From Heterodera schachtii (lineage: Eukaryota > Nematoda > Chromadorea > Rhabditida > Heteroderidae), in assembly GCA_023374025.1 (NCBI GenBank), contig SIJG01000073.1:1-64000 (forward strand): 64,000 nt of DNA, read 5' to 3'. Shown here one piece after another: positions 45,540 to 56,570 of the stretch. The number at the start of each line of letters is the position of its first letter. The stretch's first letter is position 1. A program made the position numbers and the translations under genes. Under the pieces are notes generated by a model that searched no databases, was not told the origin of the DNA, and saw nothing but the letters and a program-made list of their open reading frames with translations.

Positions 45540-46548
45540 TAGAGTTGGTCGGGACCGGGACCGGGATCGGGACCGGGACGGGAATTCCCGGTTTTTTCAG
45601 GTCCCGGTCCCGGTCCCGATCCCGGTTTTTGGAAAAAACAGAAATCCCGGTCCCGGTTTTGCCAGTCCCGGTCCCGGCGGGACTAAATAAGCACTGGTAA
45701 GAATGGGGGTCTGGGTGAGAAAAGAGAGGGAATTGGTGAAGAATGAGAAATTTTTGAGAAAAAAATTATTTATTTATTTTCATTTATTGCCTTTGTTCAG
45801 ATTGTTATGTGGTCTAGTGGCTAAACCTTCTGATGACTTTCATTATTTGTCTCTTGGGTTCAATTCCTCGATGGAAAAGAAACTTTTTTATATTTTCTTT
45901 ACCATTATTTTTATTGAATATATAAAAATATTTCAACTTAAAAATTATTATTTTTTTCATTTTTAACAGCCTAAAACCCCACAAATTAATCAAATATTTG
46001 GTCATTTTTTGACAAATTCAGTTAACAAATCGCACTCAAATTTTCAAAATTTTTCCTGCGGTGCCTATCGGCACCGCCGGACCCCCCCCCCCCCAATGTT
46101 CCAAAAAGTTTTTTGAAAAAACATTGCCACTAAAACAGTGATTTAAAAATTTTAAGAGATTGTTAATTTGTTAAAAAAATCCAGAATTTTGGGACTCAGA
46201 AAATTCCAAGACGCCCCCCCCCCCCCCGAACTAAAAATTTTTAAAAATTTCCAATGAATAATGGAAAAATTCTTCGAATCCCTCCCCCAAACGAAAATTT
46301 AAAAAATTTTATGCGTATATTTTTGAATGTAGGCAATTTTCGTAACAAAGTGCACTCAAATTTTCAAATTTTTTTCAAAAAAATTTTCTCTTGGAAAAAT
46401 TCCCGGTTGGTCCCGGTCCCGGCTTTTCTCGCGGTCCCGATCCCGGTCCCGGTCAAAAAACTTGGTCCCGGTCCCGGTCCCGACTTTTCTGGTCCCGGCA
46501 AGTCCCGGTCCCGTTTTTTGTCAAATTTCCCGGTCCCGACCAACTCTA
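45540..46548. mobile_element. Non-autonomous hAT-like element, GGGACC family
   Basis: Ends TAGAGTTGGTCGGGACCGGG and the matching complement CCGACCAACTCTA. Exact 8-bp target duplication CATGAAAC (45,532-45,539 and 46,549-46,556). Arms are arrays of GGTCCCGGTCCC. Interior from 45,690 to 46,081 aligns with the 4.5-kb element: AAGAATGGGGGTCTGGGTGA, a tRNA-like segment, ACAGCCTAAAAC, and the palindrome at 46,055. Confidence 0.9.
45803..45875 (+). repeat. tRNA-related segment (A-box/B-box) inside element
   Basis: A-box TGGTCTAGTGG (45,810-45,820) and B-box GGTTCAATTCC (45,857-45,867) at tRNA-like spacing, which should suit polymerase III internal promotion. The acceptor ends do not pair convincingly, so it is called tRNA-derived rather than a tRNA. 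Confidence 0.55.
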
Positions 46549-46655
46549 CATGAAACATATTTATTTTCTTTCCAATTTTGAATCATTTACCCCATTTTAT
46601 TTTAAATTATTTATCACATTAAATAGATAAATTGCAAATTTCATACGTGATTGTA

Positions 46656-49372
46656 ATGTCCCAATTAGTGGTTAAGCATTTGTTGAGCACGGGAGAGGAC
46701 GCGGATGTTTATTTTTTGGTGGGGGACGGAGATGCAAAAGAGGCGAGTATTTAAATTGGAAAATTTAATTTATTAATTATTTAATTTAAATCAAAACATT
46801 TATTTATTAATTATTTAATTAATAATTGGGAAAATTTAATTTTAAGTTTTCTGTTCATTTGTTTTTTTAATTCTGTTTTTAATCCTCTTCAGCTTTTGCC
46901 AGCCCATAAACTGATTTTGAAGCACGCTTCCGACGTTTTTGAGGCAATGTTCCGTTTTGACGCCAAAAAAGAATTTTCGGAATTCGGTAAAAAAAAAACA
47001 AATTTATTAATTAGACTAATTAGTAGAAATTCGACTGTTTTTGGATCCAGGCATATGTTTTTCCTGGATCTAGGTATATGTATATGAATAAAATATTTTT
47101 TGGTTTTTTTTGGATTCAGGCACAGAGACAGGTCATTTTTCAGCAACCTGAATTAGTCTCTGCTAATTACCTTATTTCATTTTCAATTAGTTTCTGTTAA
47201 TTAGCTTAATTAATTTTCAATTAGCCTCAGCTAAATGCCCTGTGGAGGTCACCGATGTTGAACAGCAGCGTTTAAAGTGATGTTGAGCTTCATTTATACG
47301 GGCGAATTGGCCGAATTGAACGGAGACAATGCAATGGCAGTGCTTACACCGGTGGATTTTCTTTTTTTGGAAATAAAATTTATTAATTCTTGAATTTCTA
47401 ATTAGCTAAAAAGTACAATATCCCTGATTTGGTCGATGCATCTTTGCAAATTCCTGTTTCATCACTGCGCAATGTTTTCTTGGCTTATGTCCAGGCTCGC
47501 CTTTTCGAATTGGAGGTGGGTTGGACAGATTGAAATGGTGAAAGAATTAAAAATTTTCTGAATTTTAAGCGGCTTTTTCCGCTTATATTTATGAGTTAAT
47601 CAAAAACCATTTTTAGAATTTTGCCTACCATTGTTTGTTTTACATTGATGAAAATGCGGACATTTTGATCAAATCGGAGGAATTTTTGCAAATTGACCAA
47701 AAATTTTTGTGTGAAATTTTTGGACGTGACGAATTGCAAATCCGTGAAGAGATTTCAATTTGGAACGCTGTAATTTTACTATAAATAAGAAATAATTTCT
47801 AATTATTTTGTTATTTCTCATTAATAAAGGCACTCCGTTGGGCCGACTGAAAAGTGCCGTCAAAATAGCATTGACTGCTCGGCAGGGAATCGTCGTGCCG
47901 TTCTCGGTCCGGCACTGTTCAAAATTCGCTTTCCATTGATCCCAATTGAGGAATTTTCGAAGAAAATTGGTAAAAATAACTAAGCCAAAATGTTTGATTT
48001 TTTTCGATGAGCAGCAGTTGCCGATTTTATAAAAAAACGAATTTATTTTATTATAATTTTTTATAAGTTTTAAAATTAAAATCCAGTTTTTTAGTTCAAT
48101 CTGGTGTTTTATCAAAAGATGAAGTGATCGCCATTAATCACTTCCATTCCCTTCCAAATTGTCATGGGATATCTGCTGATGGATTTTTCCCAATGCCATT
48201 TCCGACTAATGGACGAAATTCTGATCGAAAAAAGGGCACACTTTTAATGGACATTGAAAAAATGTCGGAATTTGCTCGAGAGGAGATTAAGAGCAGTCGG
48301 TACAGCGAAAAAACATACATAAATGGATTTTCGTGGAAAATACAGGCACAAATTGAAAAGAAAAATGGAAACACTGAAAATAATGAGAAATGGTTGGCCA
48401 TTTACCTTTTGTACGATGGTCCAAAAGAAGGTGCAAATTTATAACTGTTAATTAATGCTAATGAACTTGCGATAATTATATCATTAAGATTTAGAATGGC
48501 GTTGCTGCGTTCATTCGGCCACTTTTCGAATTGTCTCGCAAAACAACGTGGCTGAGAATATGATTGGGACACTTACTGACTGTGTTTTTGACAATAAATC
48601 AACTAATTGGGGATTTGAAAATTTCATTTCCTTTACGGTAAGAGCCAATTAAATTAAATGACCAATTAATTAATTTATAAAATTTTAGTTGAATAAATTA
48701 AATAATTAAAATTAAGGAATTGATGGAGCTGAACAATGGTTTTTACAACAAAAGCAAAGACAAAGTGACATTGGCCATTGATGTGATTATGAAAGAAGCA
48801 AAAATGGAAAAATTAAATTTGTACCAATGCAAATCGAAAGGGACATTTTTTACGGAAATTGAAAAAGTGTCGGAATTTGCGCGAGAAATCTTTTGGAGTC
48901 AACGTATAAGCGAAACTGTGCACATCAAAGGATTTTCATGGAAAATATTGGCACAAATTAGAAAGAATTGGCTTGGCACTGATAATGAGAAATGGATGAG
49001 CTTTCGCCTTTTGTGCGATGCTCCAAAAGAAGGTGCTAATTAAGTGCTAATTAATAAAAAAAAACATAATTAATTGCAATTAAGCCAAGAATTGTAGCTT
49101 CGAATGTTCGGCAACTTTTCGAATTGTCTCACAAAAGAAAGATGTGCCGGATTTCAACGATGAATTCAATGACCAACTGTTAAATAATAAATTGAGCTGG
49201 GAATTCTTTCATTCAATTTCATTTGATGTGAGTGACAATTAAACTTTCCCTTAATTGACCCAATTATGAACAATTAAGGAATTGATGGACGAGGACAATG
49301 GATTATGGGACAAAGACAATGACAAAGTGACAGTTGGCCATTGATGTCACAGTGAACGAAGCAAAAACATAG
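46656..49372 (+). pseudogene. BTB-BACK-MATH gene 2, frameshifted
   Basis: Exons: 46,656-46,742 (MSQLVVKHLLSTGEDADVYF), 46,893-46,986, 47,225-47,355, about 47,406-47,515, 47,617-47,770, 47,831-47,970, about 48,094-48,433, 48,496-48,640, 48,718-49,033, about 49,090-49,230, 49,279-49,370. First-intron donor is GCGAGT. Losing one G (GTTGAACAGCAG for GTTGAAGCAGCAG) shifts the third exon, GTGCTTACACCG loses one T, and an extra C gives GACTGA in ALRWADEK. The two MATH repeats (SEFAREIFWSQR, HIKGFSWKILAQI; ECSATFRIVSQKK) are mostly open. The final exon shifts at GTGACAGTTGGCC. Likely inactive. Confidence 0.75.
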
Positions 49373-49389
49373 GACGAGTCATAAACAAT

Positions 49390-49885
49390 TTGCAATTTTC
49401 TATTCATTGAAATCAACATTATTTTTTTATTTATGCAAAATTTTAAAGTAAATTTCGATTTAAAAGTTTGTTTTCAAAAAAAATCATGTTGGGTTTTTTT
49501 TGCACATTATCATTTTGGGTGAGTTTCGGCATTACAAAAAGCCTTAAAAATTTAAACTTTAAAAAAACGGTTTTGAAAACTAAAAAAAATTTTTTTTTTT
49601 TTTGTTGATTTACATGACTGACTCGAGGACTTCTTTTGTAAATTTTCATTTCCGGTCCCTCCCTCTAAGGACCTAATTCAATTCGGGTCAAGTCCTCGAC
49701 TTGATGTGTCTTGATTAATTGAAACAAGACTTGGTGCCAAACCTACACTTCGTTCGTATGGAGTCGGGTCGACCACCCCCCTACTATTTAATGTATGATA
49801 AACACTCAGAGCAAAATTAATTTGTCAAATTGAAACCAAAAATTATGCCAAATTGGCATGAAAAGCACATTTAAAAATATTTATT
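49390..49885. other. Gap between convergent BTB genes 2 and 3
   Basis: No gene. 49,655-49,740 has near-inverted words (AGGACCTAATTCAATTCGGG, CAAGTCCTCGACTTG). The 3' ends of both genes converge here. Confidence 0.4.
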
Positions 49886-49890
49886 TCAAT

Positions 49891-51885
49891 TCAGCAGAAA
49901 CAATCGTCAAATGTTTCTGGTTTCTCCGTTTTTGCTTCTTTCACCATCAAATCAATGGCCAACGTCACTTTGTCCTCGCTTTTGTCCCATAATCCATTGT
50001 CCTCGTCCATCAATTCCTTAATTAACCATAATTATGCCAATTAAGGAAAACGTTCAATTGACACAAACCCCAAAATTAATGAAATAATTAAATCCAAAGA
50101 GGTAATTTGCAGTGTCAAAAACTCTGCTGAAATGTTTCTCAATGCCATTCTCCGTCCCATCACATTTTTGTGAAACAATTCGAAAGGTTGCCGAACATTC
50201 GCAGCTCCAATGCCAATCTTTAAAGAAATTAAATTAAATTTTGCTAATAATTGGCATTGTGCTTTTTCACCACCTTTCTTAGAAACATCGCACTGAAGGT
50301 AAAAGGCACATCTCATTGTCAGCAATTTCTTCATAACTCGTGTTGATTTGTGCCACAATTTTCCATGCGATTCCCCCTATGTGCACAGCTTTACTTTTAC
50401 GACAACTCGCAAACTTTTCTCCCGCAAATTCCGAAACTTTTTCAATATCCAGCTCAATTGTTCCGGATGCCCAAACTCGCCCATGGCTCGGAAATTGCTG
50501 TGGGTACAGTAAGCCACCAGAAATCCAACAAAAATTCGGACTGTTATGGTACTGTTCCACGTCGGTCACTTCGTCTGTTGTTAAAATGCCAGATGGAACT
50601 GTAAAAAAAATAATGAAAAAGACAAACAATTAAATCGTCTCTTTTTTTTTACCAATTTTCTCAAAGAAATCCTCTTTCGAGAAGAGCGGAAAGCGAATTT
50701 TAAACAGTGCCGGTCCAAGCATTTGACGGCGATTCTCTGCTGAACATTCAATGCCATTTGAACGACATTTTTCATCGGCCCAACAGAGTGCCGAAAAAAA
50801 AGAAAAATGAATTAGTAAATATTATTTAAATAATTAATAAATTTACTGCTTTCAAAACAGAAATCTCTTCACGAATTTTCAATTCATCACGTCCAAAAAT
50901 CTCGCATAATGTTTTTTGGTCAATTTGCAAAAATTCCTCCGATTTGAGCAAAGTTTCGGCATTTTTGTCAATGTAAGCCAAACAATCATTGCAATAATTC
51001 TAAATATAAAAAAAATAATTAAACAATTAATTGTATGTTATTTTATCATTGAAAAATAAATTTAATTGATGAGACAAAAACCGAATACAGAAATTAAAAA
51101 AATAATTAGTGTTTTATTATTTTGTATTAATTCAAAATGTTTTATTTTCTTCCCACCTCCAATTTGAAAAGGCGAGCCTGGGCAAAAGCAAAGAAAACAT
51201 TTGGCAATTCGGAGATGGGAATTTGCAAAGATGCGTTGACCAAGCCAGGGATATTGTATTTATCGGCTAATTAGAAATTAATTATCATTTTTATATTTAT
51301 ATAATTTTTCAAAAATATTTCACCGGCGTAAAGCACTGCCATTGCATTGTCTCCATTCAATTCGTTCAAATCATCCGCGTAAATGAAGCTCAACATCACT
51401 TTAAAAGCTGCTGCTTCAACATCGGGAACTTCCACAACAGGGCAATTAGCAGAGGCTAAAAGAAACTAATTAGGTAATTAACAGAGGCTAATTGACAATT
51501 AAATCTTAGTTATTTTAGTTACTATATTTTTTTTACCATTATTCGCTCTTTTATTTTTGGCGTCAAAACGAAACATCGCCTCAAATACGTCGGAAGCGTT
51601 CTTCAAAATGAGTTTGTGGGCTGGCACGCGCTTAAAAGGAATAAAACTTAAAAATATAAAAAATTAACTAACAATAACCCATTATTTGACCCATCCCCGT
51701 CCCCGATCTTCGCTAATCTCTTCCCCGAAGTGTCGGTGGCGATTCCCCAATTAAAAGGATTATAATAGGCAATTAAAACTCACCACTTTTGCGTCTCCCA
51801 CCAAAAAGTGCACATCCGCGTACTCTCCTGTGCTCAACATCAGCTTCGTCCATTTATTCCCTGGTGATTTTGAAATGATAATCAT
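49891..51885 (-). CDS. BTB-BACK-MATH gene 3
   Basis: Exons: 51,784-51,885 (MIIISKSPGNKWTKLMLSTG), 51,537-51,630, 51,324-51,455, 51,157-51,266, 50,847-50,999, 50,653-50,791, about 50,280-50,598, about 50,076-50,221, 49,891-50,016 (TGA; AATAAA within 15 bp). BTB: VPAHKLILKNASDVFEAMFR, MLSFIYADDLNELNGDNAMA; BACK: NDCLAYIDKNAETLLKS; then GILTTDEVTDVEQYHN and a single MATH (WKIVAQI, CSATFRIVSQKCDG). First donor is normal GTGAGT, the exception in the cluster. The intron before 50,791 ends TTTTTTTTCG with no AG anywhere in it. One frameshift near 50,310 (NEMCLLPSV in place of CAFYLQCDV). It ends about 24 residues after the second MATH exon begins. Probable CUL3-ligase adaptor if expressed. Confidence 0.7.
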
Positions 51886-52375
51886 TATATTTTTAAATCT
51901 AAAAAAGTTATTACGGGGTCAAAAATGCCGTAATTTCCAAAATCCATAATTTTTTTTTATTAATAAAACAAAAATTATTCAAGTTTTTAGGGTGCCCTTT
52001 AGAAAATCTTTTCGAGATTTTGGTCATTAGTAGGGATGCAAATTTTATATGAAAATTTTTTCCCTGACTGTTGGAGGCCTGCTGAACGCAACAAAAAAAC
52101 AACATATTTTTAGCTTGGTTTGAAGCTTCTAGCATAAAGTTCCATATGCATATTCTGCATATTTGTGGATATTTCCGATTTATGCGCTTATTTGGACATT
52201 TTTTCAAAAAGATTCTCTATGAACAAATTAATAAATTTTAAAAAAGATAAAAAAAAAACAATAAAATTAATGTTTTGAAGCGATATATCTCATGTCAGAA
52301 AAATTGCTGGCGAGGCAAAACAGTTTATTTCATTAAATAAAAATGCATTAAAAAAGATAAAAATTTTCTTTTAAC

Positions 52376-52712
52376 TTTTTCTAGGGTAGAAAAATGCGCT
52401 GATCACGAATCCGAGCTCGGGTTTTGAAAAATCATTGATTTTGTATGATTTTTTCATCAAGTACTTGATTTTTTTATGAAAATTTTTGTTTTCTAAAATT
52501 TTATTTTCGGTAAATTCAATATTCTGAATGGTGTAGAATGCATAAATAGCTATAGAATTAGCCGTTAAATATATAGGGAAGCCAAAATTCTAGAAAACAA
52601 AAATTTTCAAAAAAAAAACAAGTACTTGATGAAAAATCATACAAAATCAATGATTTTGCAAAATCCGAGCTCGGATCCATGATCAGCACATTTTTTACCA
52701 TAGAAAAAGTGA
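52376..52712. repeat. Foldback repeat left of the hAT transposon
   Basis: The left arm (ACTTTTTCTAGGGTAGAAAA, TGCGCTGATCACGAATCC, GAGCTCGG, AATCATTGATTTTGTATGA) is mirrored by the right arm (TCATACAAAATCAATGATTT, CCGAGCTCGGATCCATGATC, AGCACATTTTTTACC). Arms about 115 bp, loop about 100 bp. No clean target duplication. Confidence 0.75.
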
Positions 52713-52782
52713 TTTGTTAATAAATTTTTTAAATTTATTTTTTTGTCGGGACACCAATTCCGAAGGATTACCGGCAAAACAG

Positions 52783-55526
52783 TAGAGGTGTGCCGTGACT
52801 GAAAAAACCCGTGAACCGTGAATCGTGACCGTGACCGTGAATTGACCCCGTGAACCGTGACCGTGACCGTGAATTGGTCCCGTGAATCGTGACCGTGACC
52901 GTGATCGAAAAAACCCGTGAAATTCACGGTAACCGTGACCGTGACCGTGAAAATTTCAGTTTATTCGAATATTATGCATCAATTTTTATATCAAAATCAT
53001 AATTAAATTGAAGAAATAATTGCATTTTGGCATGCTCACTGGTAAATGTTGAGCGTTTTGGCTTGTAAATTTCACTCAGTTTTGAAAAAGTTCGTTCACT
53101 TTCCACGCTACTTGGAGGTGGACATAAAAATTTTGGAACAAGTTTTTTTATCGTTGGAAATTGCGTATTTTCCTTCCAAAAAAGCAGCGGATCCGATTCC
53201 AAAGGTTGAAGTGCCGACTAAATATTTATTTATTTTTAAAAAATTATTTAATTTATGCCTGACTTGAAGGTAGAGCATCACTTCATCACGAATTTTGTTG
53301 GTTTGAGAATCAGCAAATTCAATCGGCTGAGTGGCACCAATAAAAGATTCCAATAAATTAGGAGAGTCGCTGTTTATTTTGGGTTGTTCCGAATCAGACC
53401 CTCGACGTGATGGATTCATTACCATTTCTACTGTGTCAATCAATAACACTTCATTTTGAGCTCGTTCATTTGCCGAGAAAATGTTAGGGTTGTTTTTGAA
53501 ACGAGGGTCAATAAGAGTGGCCATGCGCAAAAAACTTAAACTATTATAATCAGCAAAAACCCAAATAAGAATCCAAAATTTACATTTTAGATTGGTGTTC
53601 TCGCATCCGAGACTCTAATCCATCTTTTATGACATTTTTTAAAGTCAGAATGGGCTCATTTTCTTCTCCATTAACACGGAGATAATTTTGAAGACATTTG
53701 TAGACAGGAATAACAGAAGAAATCGATTCGTCCCGTTGTGATAATTGATTTGTAAATATAAGAAAGGGCTTTAAAACCTAAAAATTAGATAAATAAATAA
53801 AATTAAATATTTTCAAGGACCTGGCAAATGTTTTTTACAAGCTCAAAATCAGGTAAAGCAAGATCATTGTATTCTTCATTAATAAGCATAAGCGGGCGGC
53901 GTTGTTCATACAAACGTTCAAGCATAATGTAACTCGAATTCCAACGCGTACACACATCCTTGTTTTAAAAAATGGATTGAACATAAAAAATAGTTGACAC
54001 CTGCAATAAAACATTTGAAGCCATGCCAAGTGCTTTTTGTTGTTCACAAAATGATTTTCGGAAATTGGCACTCCGATTGTAATAAGCGACAACATTTCGG
54101 GCCTTTTGTAACACTTCACAAATTGACTTAACGCCCTTTTTCGGATGATCAATTCCGTCTCGGATTGCCTAAGAAAAAAATAAATTAAAATTAATTAGGA
54201 CAGTAAAATTAATTGGGAAGTCTCACCAATTGCATTTTGTGGATCATACAATCAAAGTGTTCAAATTCAAGCGATTCGATACCAGAAATCATGGAAGACT
54301 GTGCATCTCTTAGCACCAGATGTACCTTGTCATTAGGAATTTCGAATTGCTCTAACAATTGACTGAAACATTCAGCAATATTTTGCCCTGTATGCGCATT
54401 GTCAAATGGTTCTGTTGCAAGCACAAAAAAACGGCGACTCATCGAATGATCAATGTAGTGAACTGTCAAACTATCAAAGCCTTTATTGGCTTTTTTTTAA
54501 TAAAAAATACCTTAAAAAGCTGTTCTTCTTTCGTTTATTTGACCAAATATCAGTTGTAAAAGAAAAATGATTGGTATTTTTCATCAAATTTTTGATACCA
54601 GAAAAAACTTGGGCATATTTTTCTTCCATTTTACGGGTAAAAAAATTTCGTTTTTTTAGTTCATAACTAAAATTTTTTATCAATTTTGAATTTGAGAGAC
54701 GATTACCTTGGGCAAATTGCTTTTAGAAAATCGGAAAATCCATTTTGCTCGGTAAAACTCAGAGGTTGACAACTCAAACAAATGAAGCGCAACAGCAAAT
54801 CGTCAATCATTTCGGGCGTTTTTTTCCGCTTTTTTCCCCTAAAAATAAATTGAAAATGGAAAAATAATTAATTCACACATGCAATTCGTCAATGCGGAGT
54901 TGTTTTGTTGGTGGCCCTGCAAATGACGAACTCGTACTTGTTTGTTTTTTTGTCGCATTTTTTGTTGATTTGGCCTTTTCATGTTGTTTGAACGCTGTAT
55001 TGTGTGCACTTTTCAAGTGACGAAGCATTCCCCCCGTTGTTCCGTCTTTCCGGCCCAATTTTTTTGAACAAATTCGGCATTTGGCATCATTTTGTCCTTT
55101 AACGTAAACAAAATAGTGTCTAAGCGAAGACGGGGGTTCAGTAATTTCCAAATTTCTTTCCTCATCAACGATTGGTCCTTCCGCTTCAGCGTCGTTTTGC
55201 TCATCGATGTTTAAATTTGAATCAAAAACTTCATCATCAAAATCCATTTTCTTAAAAATAGAATTAAAATTCCAGGTTCAAAAATATCACTAATAAAATG
55301 AAAATTAAGAGAAAAAAAGAACGAAAAAAATCATTATGCCAAAAAAAGCTTTAAATTTCTTTGTAAAAAATTATGTAATTCCGAAAATTTCCAATTTTAT
55401 CCAGTGTAAATTTTTCACGGAATAACCGTGAATTGGTACCGTGAATCGTGACCGTGACCGTGAGTGAAAAAACCCGTGAAATTCACGGTAACCGTGACCG
55501 TGACCGTGAATCACGGCACACCTCTA
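52783..55526 (-). mobile_element. hAT DNA transposon, apparently full length
   Basis: Inverted ends TAGAGGTGTGCCGTGA and TCACGGCACACCTCTA, exact 8-bp target duplication CAAAACAG (52,775-52,782 and 55,527-55,534), total 2,744 bp. Next to both ends are arrays of GTGACCGTGA words over about 130 bp, the expected place for transposase binding in hAT elements. The transposase gene runs on the minus strand. Target duplication identical and ends matching, so insertion is fairly recent. A 426-bp derivative is at 18.2 kb and a broken end at 25.4 kb. Confidence 0.95.
52972..55247 (-). CDS. hAT-family transposase (BED zinc finger, hAT dimerisation domain)
   Basis: Multi-exon gene starting MDFDDEVFDSNLNIDEQNDA (acidic). 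BED finger: CRICSKKL, then GGMLRHLKSAH. Next LLLRFICLSCQPLSF (exon ending near 54,715), SFTTDIWSNKRKKNSF (TDxW with a catalytic-type Asp), a long ex-on with HTGQNIAECFSQLLE and RDAQSSMISGIES, DVCTRWNSSYIMLERLYEQR, TLIDPRFKNNP, and the C-terminal hAT dimerisation motif (PPPSSVESERTFSKLSEIYK) to a TAA at 52,974. I found no internal stop in the exons followed, and the two junctions checked keep phase (near 54,880, HV|GKKRKK; near 53,245, LQ|SALQP). It cuts and inserts the surrounding element and could serve the short derivatives sharing its ends. Confidence 0.88.
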
Positions 55527-55742
55527 CAAAACAGTTTATTTCATTAAATAAAAATGCATTTAAAGTTTTAGGAATCGCATTAAAAAATGTTCATATTTTT
55601 GGACCCAAAATATGTTTTAATTGTTAAAAAGTCAATTTCGGAAGATTTAGATTAATACATACTACCATAAAGTCATACATTTTAGGAAATTGTCTCGAAA
55701 AATAACTAGAAAAAAAATAATATTTAGTACCAAAATTAAACG

Positions 55743-56165
55743 CGGTAATTACGTGGTACAAGAACGGGTCGGGGTCGTTTTCGTACGGGCCGTTTTCACG
55801 TGGAGCGAATTTTTGAACTATAACTTTTTTTCCTTTTTAACCAAATCCAAAATTGTTGGTATCATTCGATAGCTCTTCAGATGCTCTATTAGCTTTCTAA
55901 ATTCCAAAAATTTCGTCAATTTTGAACAAATTTATGGCTAAAAAAGTTGGAAAATCTGGTTTTTTGAATTCTTCTGGACATAACTTTTAGAAACTTAACG
56001 AAATTTTTCAAAATTTTGCAGGCTAATAGAGGACACTTAGTGCTATCGAATGATACCAACAATGTTGGATTTGGTTGACAAAAAAAGTTATGGTTCAAAA
56101 ACTCGCACCACACGAAAACGGCCCGGTCCGTACAAGAACGCCGTAATTTCCGTAACCCGTAATTG
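55743..56165. repeat. Foldback repeat with TTGGTATCATTCGATAGC core
   Basis: The left half (GGTCGTTTTCGTACGGGCCG, TTTTTGAACTATAACTTTTT, AACCAAATCCAAAATTGTTG, GTATCATTCGATAGC) is mirrored by the right (GCTATCGAATGATACCAACA, TTTGGTTGAC, AAGTTATGGTTCAAAAACTC, CGGCCCGGTCCGTACAAGAA). Arms about 130 bp. The core sequence is shared with elements at 38.7, 59.95 and 39.78 kb. Target duplication not clear. Confidence 0.75.
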
Positions 56166-56169
56166 CGCC

Positions 56170-56560
56170 TAACCCATCTTACCAATCATCGAATTGTCCG
56201 AATTCGACACGTCCGCCGCCTTCTTTTCAGCGTACATCGACCACCATCTGTTCATTTTGTAATGACCACGTTTGATTACTTTAAATTAAAAAAAATGTTT
56301 AAAATTTAGAAAACGTTCATAAATCCAACAAAAATTAATGCAATAAATTCAAGTCCAAAAATTGTAAACATTGATTTAAAATTTGAATTGGTTTAATGAC
56401 TAAAATGTTTATCATTGAAATTCGGTACTCAAAATGAGATTCAGCTATAACAGCTCATAACAATAACTTCATATATCAGCAGTTTTGTCAAAATCAAAAA
56501 AAAAGAAAAATTAATAGAAAAAACAGGTTCATCATAGGATGGATGATATTCAATGGAGAT
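56170..56560. other. Spacer 3' of BTB gene 4
   Basis: AT-rich, no exon recognised, except a short GC-rich stretch at 56,190-56,260 (GAATTCGACACGTCCGCCGC) that resembles coding sequence but could not be assigned. Confidence 0.35.
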
Positions 56561-56570
56561 TTTTCCCCAA

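Noticed and set aside
45803..45875. A functional tRNA gene
   Set aside because: A- and B-boxes are good, but I could not pair an acceptor stem or a clear anticodon arm.
46364..46630. Open frames rich in PGPGP / PVPVP
   Set aside because: They are translations of the GGTCCC array of the 45.5-kb element in several frames.
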